From assembly GCA_002314875.1 (NCBI GenBank), contig DCHS01000052.1:136129-200128 (forward strand): a stretch of DNA of 64,000 nt, given 5' to 3'. The first letter of the stretch is position 1. Every line of letters begins with the position of its first letter. This document shows positions 16,092 to 22,262 of the stretch, in pieces. Source of the stretch: Prevotellaceae bacterium UBA1746. Its GTDB lineage: Bacteria > Bacteroidota > Bacteroidia > Bacteroidales > Bacteroidaceae. Both the position numbers and the translations under genes were made by a program. Under the pieces are notes generated by a model that saw only the letters and a program-made list of their open reading frames with translations, was not told the origin of the DNA and did not search any database.

Positions 16092-16123
16092 TTTGGACAA
16101 AAGACACTTTTGCAGTACCTTTG
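16092..16123 (+). promoter_or_regulatory. Promoter of the aminotransferase gene
   Basis: TTTG (16092-16095), 20 bases, then TACCTTTG (16116-16123). Both boxes match the Bacteroidetes consensus, 24 bases before the ATG. Confidence 0.8.
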
Positions 16124-16147
16124 CAGTTCGTAAATTCTATCTAAAAT

Positions 16148-17347
16148 ATGCCTCAGATATCTGAACGCGCCGTCGAGATGCCCCAATCTCCTATTCGTAA
16201 ACTCGCTCCGTTAGCAAATGCCGCTAAGGAACGAGGCGTAAAGGTGTACCATCTCAATATCGGCCAGCCCGACCTCGAAACTCCAAAGGAGGGTCTCGAT
16301 GTCCTTCGTAACATTGATCGTCATATCCTCGAATATAGTCCTTCTCAGGGTTTCAAGTCTTACCGTGAGAAGCTCGTTGGCTATTATGCCAAGTACAACA
16401 TTAACCTCACAGCAGACGATATCATTATCACCAGTGGTGGTTCGGAAGCGGTGCTCTTCTCTTTTATGAGTTGCTTGAACCCCGGTGACGAAATCATCGT
16501 TCCAGAACCTGCTTATGCTAACTATATGGCTTTTGCTATTTCTGCTGGAGCAAAGATTCGTACCATTGCGACCACGATGGAAGAGGGTTTCTGTCTGCCT
16601 AAGGTGGAGAAGTTTGAGGAACTTATCAATGAGCGAACTCGTGCTATTTTGATTTGCAACCCCAACAATCCCACGGGTTACCTTTATACCCGTCGCGAGA
16701 TGAACCAGATTCGTGACCTCGTGAAGAAGTACGATCTTTATCTCTTCTCCGATGAGGTTTATCGTGAATTCATCTATACGGGTTCTCCCTACATTTCCGC
16801 TTGCCATCTTGAAGGTATCGAGAACAATGTTGTGCTTATCGACTCTGTTTCTAAGCGTTACAGCGAGTGCGGTATTCGTATCGGTGCATTGATTACCAAG
16901 AATGCTGAGGTTCGCAAGGCGGTGATGAAGTTCTGTCAGGCTCGCCTCAGTCCTCCTCTCATTGGCCAGTTGGTGGCTGAAGCCTCTATCGATGCCAGCG
17001 AGGATTATATGCGTGATATCTATGACGAATATGTGGAACGTCGTAAGTGTCTCATCGACGGTCTGAACCGTATCCCTGGTGTTTACAGTCCTATCCCTAT
17101 GGGTGCTTTCTACACCATGGCACGCATTCCTGTTGATGACGCAGAGAAGTTCTGTGCTTGGTGCCTCTCCGAATTCAATTACGAAGGCGAAACCGTAATG
17201 ATGGCGCCTGCTGCTGGTTTCTATACCACTCCCGGTGCTGGTCGTGATGAAGTTCGTATCGCCTATGTATTGAAGAAGGAAGACTTGAGCCGCGCTCTCT
17301 TTGTCCTTCAGAAGGCCCTCGAGGCTTATCCCGGTCGTACGGTATAA
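16148..17347 (+). CDS. PLP-dependent aminotransferase, class I/II (aspartate aminotransferase-like)
   Basis: A 399-residue fold-type I aminotransferase. Key parts are LNIGQPDLETP near the N terminus, ITSGGSEAVLF, the CNPNNPTG motif that contacts PLP, the FSDEVYREF segment, and the Schiff-base lysine K236 in DSVSKRYSECG. It is closest in style to archaeal/Bacteroidetes AspC-like enzymes that transfer the amino group between aspartate and 2-oxoglutarate. Substrate range is not certain; aromatic amino acids or alanine are alternatives. It has its own promoter. Downstream is a C-rich leader to a permease gene. Confidence 0.88.
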   Translation: MPQISERAVEMPQSPIRKLAPLANAAKERGVKVYHLNIGQPDLETPKEGLDVLRNIDRHILEYSPSQGFKSYREKLVGYYAKYNINLTADDIIITSGGSEAVLFSFMSCLNPGDEIIVPEPAYANYMAFAISAGAKIRTIATTMEEGFCLPKVEKFEELINERTRAILICNPNNPTGYLYTRREMNQIRDLVKKYDLYLFSDEVYREFIYTGSPYISACHLEGIENNVVLIDSVSKRYSECGIRIGALITKNAEVRKAVMKFCQARLSPPLIGQLVAEASIDASEDYMRDIYDEYVERRKCLIDGLNRIPGVYSPIPMGAFYTMARIPVDDAEKFCAWCLSEFNYEGETVMMAPAAGFYTTPGAGRDEVRIAYVLKKEDLSRALFVLQKALEAYPGRTV

Positions 17348-17425
17348 ACCTTATAACCCCTTTGAACCTACTTTGAGCCTCCCTTGAACCAGGCGAAGCC
17401 TTAAACCCTATAACCCTTTTTAACC
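17348..17425 (+). repeat. Degenerate (T)AACC-type repeats before the permease gene
   Basis: The gap between the aminotransferase and the permease is almost entirely built of loosely repeated TTGAACC, TATAACCC and TTAAACCC words. One 15-base part (17402-17416) matches the reverse complement of a GGTTTA-type repeat at 19679-19693 at 14 of 15 bases. Confidence 0.55.
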
Positions 17426-17433
17426 TCATCCCC

Positions 17434-18702
17434 TTGTCTTTCCCCTTTTTCATTGCACAGCGCTTCTTCCGCAATATCGGAGCGGACAAGAAGAGCGCTT
17501 CAAATCCTACGATAACGATAGCAACTGCTGGCGTGGCTGTAGGACTTGCTGTGATGGTTATCACCGTTTGCGTGATTCTGGGTTTCAAGCGTGAAGTTAG
17601 TAGTAAGGTCAGTGGTTTTGCCAGTGATATTGAGGTTTTGGATTATCGTGCGATAACGAGTCCGGAAGGATTTCCTATTACCGCTGATTCTGCTTATCTG
17701 GCAGATGTTAAGAAGTGGCCCGGTGTCGTTCGTGCTGACCGCATTGCCCAGAAGATGGGAATCTTGAAGACGGAGACTGATTTTCAGGGAGTCACCCTCA
17801 AAGGGCTTCCCGTTGCTTACGATACCACATTTATTGCAAATGCTGTTGAAGAAGGCCGTCTTCCCAGACTGAACGCCGAACCCGATCCTGAAACAGGAGC
17901 TACAGGCAGTAACGAAATTATGGTTTCCCGCCGACAGGCTGATGATTTGGGATTGAAAGTAGGTGACCGTGTCTTTGCCTATTTCTTCGAAGAAACCATC
18001 CACATGCGTCGTCTCAAGATTTGTGGTATCTATTGTACGAATCTTGGTATCTTCGACAATAATGTGCTGATAACGGATTTTGAGACCGTTTCACAACTTA
18101 ACAACTGGAATGCTGACCAGTGCAGTTCTGTTGAAGTTCGTCTGACGAATCTTGACCATTTGGACCAGAGCATGGATGTGGCAGACCGCTACAACGCTGA
18201 GCATCCTGATCCTACAGCTGTTCCGCGTCGTGCATTGAGCGTCAAGGACCACTTCGGACAGATTTTCGCATGGCTGGACTTGCTCGACTTCAATATGTAT
18301 GTCATCCTGATTTTGATGATTTGCGTGGCTGGTTTTACCATGATCAGCGGACTCTTGATATTAATTTTAGAGCGTACACAGACTATTGGCGTTTTGAAAG
18401 CATTGGGAGCAACGAACGGAAAGATTCGTCGTATCTTCTTGAATTTTGCAGGCTTTATCACTTTGCGAGGATTACTCATCGGTGATGTACTTGCCCTCGG
18501 CTTAATCTTCGTTCAGAAGCAATTCGGCTTCATTCATCTTGATCCTTCCAGTTATTATGTTGATACCGTTCCCGTAGAAATTAACTGGTGGGCAATCCTT
18601 CTTTTGAACGTCGCAACGCTGATTCTCACGACTTTGGCCCTCATTGCACCCAGCTATGTTATCAGTCGTATTCAACCTGCCAAAGCTATCCGCTACGAAT
18701 AA
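17434..18702 (+). CDS. FtsX/LolC/E-family ABC transporter permease
   Basis: This 422-residue inner-membrane protein has one membrane segment near residues 27-48 (ITIATAGVAVGLAVMVITVCVILG) and a large extracytoplasmic domain at about 50-275. Three more spans lie at about 287-312, 330-352 and 378-402. This 1+3 layout and the SFPFFIAQRFF start are typical of LolC/E lipoprotein-release permeases and related FtsX-type proteins. No ATPase gene adjoins it, so its partner must be encoded elsewhere. Translation probably starts at TTG (17434), because family members begin at this point and no ATG lies nearby. The leader is a degenerate repeat without a ribosome-binding site. Confidence 0.85.
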   Translation: MSFPFFIAQRFFRNIGADKKSASNPTITIATAGVAVGLAVMVITVCVILGFKREVSSKVSGFASDIEVLDYRAITSPEGFPITADSAYLADVKKWPGVVRADRIAQKMGILKTETDFQGVTLKGLPVAYDTTFIANAVEEGRLPRLNAEPDPETGATGSNEIMVSRRQADDLGLKVGDRVFAYFFEETIHMRRLKICGIYCTNLGIFDNNVLITDFETVSQLNNWNADQCSSVEVRLTNLDHLDQSMDVADRYNAEHPDPTAVPRRALSVKDHFGQIFAWLDLLDFNMYVILILMICVAGFTMISGLLILILERTQTIGVLKALGATNGKIRRIFLNFAGFITLRGLLIGDVLALGLIFVQKQFGFIHLDPSSYYVDTVPVEINWWAILLLNVATLILTTLALIAPSYVISRIQPAKAIRYE

Positions 18703-18715
18703 ATGTAGCGAATTA

Positions 18716-18747
18716 TTTGGTAAATTGGGAATTTCGTTGTACCTTTG
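18716..18747 (+). promoter_or_regulatory. Promoter of tRNA-Pro
   Basis: TTTG (18716-18719), a 20-base spacer and TACCTTTG (18740-18747) form a textbook Bacteroidetes promoter, about 93 bases before the mature tRNA. A 5' leader would have to be removed by RNase P. Confidence 0.8.
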
Positions 18748-18840
18748 CATCCGCTAAGAGAAAAGTATGGTCTTAGACATATACTTTTGCGGCCCAAAAA
18801 GACTAACCAAAAGCATCGAATGTTTATCATTCGAGCCACT

Positions 18841-18914
18841 CGGGGTGTAGCGCAGTCCGGTAGCGCACCTGGTTTGGGACCAGGTGGTCGCAGGTTCGAA
18901 TCCTGTCGCCCCGA
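18841..18914 (+). tRNA. tRNA-Pro (anticodon TGG)
   Basis: A 74-base cloverleaf. The acceptor stem CGGGGTG pairs with CGCCCCG, with discriminator A. The D arm is GCGCAGTCCGGTAGCGC. The anticodon stem CCTGG/CCAGG encloses loop TTTGGGA, giving anticodon TGG. The T arm carries GGTTCGAATCC. The 3' CCA is not encoded (CAAT follows). Confidence 0.97.
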
Positions 18915-18926
18915 CAATCCACAATT

Positions 18927-18959
18927 AAAGGACTCGTCCAATCAAGGATGGGTCCTTTT
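18927..18959 (+). terminator. Terminator of tRNA-Pro
   Basis: AAAGGACTCGTCC pairs along its whole length with GGATGGGTCCTTT (two G-T pairs) around a 7-base loop and is followed by T-rich sequence. It ends 43 bases before the mnmD start. Confidence 0.85.
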
Positions 18960-19001
18960 GTTTTCATTGCGCTTTCAGTTTGCGCGCGGAAAGGAAATAC
19001 T

Positions 19002-19676
19002 ATGGAAGTTGAAATTCAAAGAACAGCAGACGGCAGTCAGACGCTCTTTGTGTGCGAAATGGATGAGCATTACCACTCTGTGAAAGGAGCGGTAACAGAG
19101 TCAGCGCATATTTTCATTGGCAATGGTCTGAATTATTGCGAGGCAAAAGAAGTGCGTGTTCTCGAAGTGGGCTTTGGAACTGGCCTCAATGCCATTCTTA
19201 CGCTCCAGGAGGCAGAAATACAGCAACGTTGCGTCCGTTATACCTCCTTGGAGAAATACCCGCTCTCCCTTGATATAGCAGAGCAATTGGAATATCCCAG
19301 GCTTGTAAATGCCGAGTATGCAGATTACTTCATGGCTTTACATCGTGCAGTGTGGAATGAGTGGGTGAATGTTACTCCTCATTTCTTTCTGCGAAAATTA
19401 GAAACGGATTTCACAACGCTTGAGATCAAAGGAACCTACGATGTCATCTATTTCGATGCCTTTGCTCCTGAAAAGCAGGCCGAGATGTGGAGTCAGGATA
19501 TTTTTCAGCGAATGTACGATTGTCTTGCTCCTCAGGGAATCCTCGTCACTTATTGTGCGAAAGGAGTAGTGCGTCGCATGCTTCAAGCGGTAGGCTTTAC
19601 TGTAGAGCGACTGCCTGGTCCTCCCAATGGAAAACGTGAAATACTAAGAGCAATAAAGAAAGGGCAAGAGGTTTAA
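19002..19676 (+). CDS. mnmD: MnmD-type tRNA 5-aminomethyl-2-thiouridine methyltransferase (MnmC methyltransferase domain only)
   Basis: This 224-residue SAM-dependent enzyme corresponds to the methyltransferase half of MnmC, which completes the mnm5s2U34 wobble modification. The N-terminal TADGSQTLF and EHYHSVKGAVTES, then VLEVGFGTGLNA (SAM site) and VIYFDAFAPEKQAEMW, are the family marks. The oxidase half is absent, as usual for stand-alone MnmD. I start at 19002, because 18 further residues from 18948 would begin inside the tRNA terminator. No promoter is obvious in the short gap, so it may depend on read-through from the tRNA-Pro unit. Confidence 0.88.
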   Translation: MEVEIQRTADGSQTLFVCEMDEHYHSVKGAVTESAHIFIGNGLNYCEAKEVRVLEVGFGTGLNAILTLQEAEIQQRCVRYTSLEKYPLSLDIAEQLEYPRLVNAEYADYFMALHRAVWNEWVNVTPHFFLRKLETDFTTLEIKGTYDVIYFDAFAPEKQAEMWSQDIFQRMYDCLAPQGILVTYCAKGVVRRMLQAVGFTVERLPGPPNGKREILRAIKKGQEV

Positions 19677-19720
19677 AAGGTTTATAGGGTTTATTGGTTT
19701 ATAAGGGTTTAAGGTTTATT
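19671..19720 (+). repeat. GGTTTA-type degenerate repeat before a small gene
   Basis: GGTTTAAAAGGTTTATAGGG is followed by four more GGTTTA or GGGTTTA words directly up to the ATG. It is related in inverted orientation to the block at 17348-17425. Confidence 0.6.
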
Positions 19721-20236
19721 ATGATTACTGCAGAACGATTAAAAGGTGCTTACAGCGAAGGCGAGGCACTAGCCATCTATAACGAAGTTAAGGAAACTGG
19801 TGATTTCATCGGTTTCGCTCAGCAGTTTATGCATAATGAGGATTATCAGGTGGCACGCAATACCTTTTGGGGGCTGACAAAGGCAACGAATAAGGAATTG
19901 GCGCAGTTGCAGCCCATTCTTCATGAACTGATTGATCTTGCGATAAGCGTAGAGAACTCTTCCGTTCGTCGCCTTTCGCTGAATGTCATAGAACGCCTGA
20001 CCTTTGAAGAAGATGATTTGCGAACAGACTTCCTGGACTTTTGCTTGGAACACATGACTTCCTATGAGGAATATCCCGGCATTCAGTCGATTTGTATGAA
20101 GATCGCTTACCGTATTTGCTCGTTCTATCCGGAATTGCTGGAAGAATTCTACCGCACAATAGAAGGCATGGATTTGGACTATTACAAACCAGCAGTCAAG
20201 TCCATCCATCGCCGATTGTTGGCAAGGAAGAAATAA
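19721..20236 (+). CDS. Conserved helical protein of unknown function
   Basis: This 171-residue protein is soluble and almost entirely helical, with a periodicity like that of HEAT/ARM-type repeat proteins (ELIDLAISVENSSVRRLSLNVIERL). It has no signal peptide, membrane segment or catalytic motif. I start at 19721. The nine upstream codons possible from 19694 are part of the GGTTTA repeat. It follows mnmD by 44 bases and ends at a strong terminator. A role in protein-protein contacts is possible but not shown. Confidence 0.65.
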   Translation: MITAERLKGAYSEGEALAIYNEVKETGDFIGFAQQFMHNEDYQVARNTFWGLTKATNKELAQLQPILHELIDLAISVENSSVRRLSLNVIERLTFEEDDLRTDFLDFCLEHMTSYEEYPGIQSICMKIAYRICSFYPELLEEFYRTIEGMDLDYYKPAVKSIHRRLLARKK

Positions 20237-20241
20237 AAGAT

Positions 20242-20276
20242 AAAAACTCCCTTACCAAAATGGTGAGGGAGTTTTT
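20242..20276. terminator. Bidirectional terminator, copy 1 of a duplicated element
   Basis: AAAAACTCCCTTACCA pairs with TGGTGAGGGAGTTTTT around a 3-base loop, and it serves the converging helical-protein and OmpA genes. With the following TTCGTAAGT it forms a block of about 50 bases repeated at 21740. Confidence 0.92.
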
Positions 20277-20327
20277 ATGTTCGTAAGTTCTAAAAGAATC
20301 TGCTTGTTCGTTGTAGTAAGGGGCGAT

Positions 20328-21623
20328 TTAGTGCTTGATGAATTCTACGCGACGGTTCTTGGCACGACCTTCCTCGGTCTTATTGTCGGCAACGGGTTCG
20401 TGAGAGCCCTTACCAACTGCTTTGAGGTTCCATTCGTCAACACCAAGAGCAACGAGAGCCTTAACGATTGCCTCTGCACGAGCCTGAGAGAGGGGGTCGT
20501 TAACCTTGTCACTTCCCTGATTGTCGCAATGGCCCTGAACTTCGAAACGAACGTTGGTGTTCTTCTTCATATAGTCTGCTACCTTCTGGATTTCAGCCAT
20601 TGACTCAGCTTTCAGATCTGCCTTACCAGTTTCGAAGAGGATGTTGTTGGTGACGAACTTACCAGTTTCTGCCATAGCCTTGCTGATGGCATCTGCATCG
20701 GTTGCATTCTGACCATAAAGTTCCACAGCACCCTTGGCAATACGCATATTGCTGATGCAAGAATAGGGATAATCATTACTATCGATGCTGCCATACTGTA
20801 TATAGCGTGGTTGAAGCATGCTGGGAACATTGCAGATACGTACACCATTGACGTAGAGTTTGAATGCACGCTTATTGAAGGAGATAGCGAAGTGGTTCCA
20901 TGCGTTTGGCTTGATGTTGGTCTTGCTGTCTGTTACTGAATTCCCAACAGAACCATCATTAGGTTTCTGACAATGCCAGCGAATACTGCTAGCACCATCG
21001 CTAGGACGATACCAAATTGTAATATATCCAGCATACCTATTCCACTCATTTACACCTTCTTCGCGGGTCATCAAACCAATTTCGTGTTCCATATTTCCCC
21101 AGTCATCGTTTTTCTTGCTGATATAGACATCCCATTCGATGGTGAATTCATCAGTCAGATAGTTGTACTGATCCTTCTTCATCAAAGGACGAATAGTACC
21201 GTTCTCCGTCCATTGTGGAACACTGCGGCCACCGATGTTTGCCATTTCAACGGCGCCCTCTTCAAGATCCCATTTTGAAGGGAACTCGCCTAACTTTTCA
21301 CCAGCAAAGTTATCCTCGAAGATAACGATGCTGCCAGGCACGAAGTCGCTCTTCTGATTGCTGGTAGCAATATCGTGAGTTTCTTCGCTCTCATTGTTTG
21401 TGACCTGAGCTTGCTTATCTGCCTTTTCTGTTTTATTCTTTTTACCGTTGAGTACAGCATCAGCAGCATTGCTGACTTTTTGCTCAACTTTCTCTGTCAC
21501 CTTTTCCTTTACTTTTTCTTTGGCTTTATCTGCTAGACCTTTGAGAAATCCTTGTGCCTGTACTTCTGGTGTGAACGCTGCAAAACCAATAGCGATTGCA
21601 GCCATAATGATACTCTTCTTCAT
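20328..21623 (-). CDS. OmpA-family protein with LamG/concanavalin-like central domain
   Basis: A 431-residue exported protein. The signal peptide ends near PEVQAQ. A charged helical stretch with KEKVKEKVTEKVEQKV follows at about 30-55. The central region (about 95-295) reads as a jelly-roll LamG-like fold (IVIFEDNFAGEKLGEFPSKW, then FAISFNKRAFKLYVNGVRI). Residues about 310-431 are an OmpA peptidoglycan-binding domain (VRFEVQGHCDNQGSDKVNDP, then SQARAEAIVKAL and GRAKNRRVEF). It probably anchors the outer membrane to the wall while displaying a ligand-binding domain. It is bracketed by two copies of the same terminator block. Confidence 0.88.
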   Translation of the reverse strand: MKKSIIMAAIAIGFAAFTPEVQAQGFLKGLADKAKEKVKEKVTEKVEQKVSNAADAVLNGKKNKTEKADKQAQVTNNESEETHDIATSNQKSDFVPGSIVIFEDNFAGEKLGEFPSKWDLEEGAVEMANIGGRSVPQWTENGTIRPLMKKDQYNYLTDEFTIEWDVYISKKNDDWGNMEHEIGLMTREEGVNEWNRYAGYITIWYRPSDGASSIRWHCQKPNDGSVGNSVTDSKTNIKPNAWNHFAISFNKRAFKLYVNGVRICNVPSMLQPRYIQYGSIDSNDYPYSCISNMRIAKGAVELYGQNATDADAISKAMAETGKFVTNNILFETGKADLKAESMAEIQKVADYMKKNTNVRFEVQGHCDNQGSDKVNDPLSQARAEAIVKALVALGVDEWNLKAVGKGSHEPVADNKTEEGRAKNRRVEFIKH

Positions 21624-21664
21624 AGTATTTCTTTTTAATTCTTAATTATTATACCTTGATTTGG

Positions 21665-21672
21665 CAAAGGTA
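21665..21672 (-). promoter_or_regulatory. Probable -7 box of the OmpA-family gene
   Basis: Reads TACCTTTG on the minus strand, 42 bases before the start. The position expected for the -33 box holds GTTG, an imperfect match. Confidence 0.5.
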
Positions 21673-21739
21673 GCAATAATATCCGAAAATTCAACCTTTT
21701 TTGGGGATTATTTTTGGTATTATTTACAATTGGGCACAA

Positions 21740-21773
21740 AAAAACTCCCTTACCGAATGGGTAAAGGAGTATT
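21740..21773 (-). terminator. Terminator of rpmE2, copy 2 of a duplicated element
   Basis: ACTCCCTTACC / GGGTAAAGGAGT stem with A run and T-rich tail. Together with the following ATTCGTAAGTCCT it repeats the block at 20242 in the same orientation with a few changes. Confidence 0.85.
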
Positions 21774-21796
21774 TTATATTCGTAAGTCCTTTCGGA

Positions 21797-22048
21797 TTAC
21801 TTGCGGCTGCGAGCGTAGCGGCTCATGAACTTATCAACACGACCAGCGGTGTCGACGAGCTTGCTCTTACCAGTGTAGAAGGGGTGAGAAGTTGAAGAGA
21901 TTTCAAGCTTTACTACGGGGTATTCTTCACCTTCGAAGATAACGGTGTCGTTAGTCTTGCAAGTAGAACGAGAAAGGAACATGTCGCCGTTGCTCATATC
22001 CTTGAATACAACGGGACGATAATTTTCAGGATGGAGACCTTGTTTCAT
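21797..22048 (-). CDS. rpmE2: 50S ribosomal protein L31, type B (zinc-independent)
   Basis: This 83-residue protein matches type B L31 along its length: KQGLHPENYRPVVFKDMSNG, then SSTSHPFYTGKSKLVDTAGRVDKFMSRY. The CxxC zinc ligands of type A L31 are missing (only one cysteine), as expected for the zinc-free form. It bridges the two ribosomal subunits. It is a single-gene unit with its own promoter, a leader of about 138 bases and a terminator. Confidence 0.95.
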   Translation of the reverse strand: MKQGLHPENYRPVVFKDMSNGDMFLSRSTCKTNDTVIFEGEEYPVVKLEISSTSHPFYTGKSKLVDTAGRVDKFMSRYARSRK

Positions 22049-22192
22049 TGTGTGGTTTTTAGCTTTTGTTCGTTTATTAATAGTTAACGCTCCTTGCCAA
22101 ACATCACCCGAGCGAACACGGTTTCAGTCTTTTTTCTGGCAATTTACGCTGTCTTTCTTTTAGGAAAAGACAAAAATTACTTAAATCGGGTG

Positions 22193-22223
22193 CAAATTTA
22201 CGGCTAATTTTCTTTATGACAAA
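22193..22223 (-). promoter_or_regulatory. Promoter of rpmE2
   Basis: On the minus strand TTTG (22220-22223), 19 bases, then TAAATTTG (22193-22200). It implies a long leader (about 22050-22186) that contains possible CGCTC/GAGCG and GTCTTT/AAAGAC pairings. Confidence 0.7.
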
Positions 22224-22262
22224 CTTTTTCTGCGAATATTTGAGAGAAAAAAGTTCAGTTTT

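Noticed and set aside
19694..19720. N-terminal extension of the small helical protein
   Set aside because: These codons are part of a GGTTTA repeat and the ATG at 19721 gives a normal start.
19671..19720. Telomere-like repeat as a sign of a linear replicon end
   Set aside because: It is short, degenerate and placed between two co-directional genes in the middle of the window.
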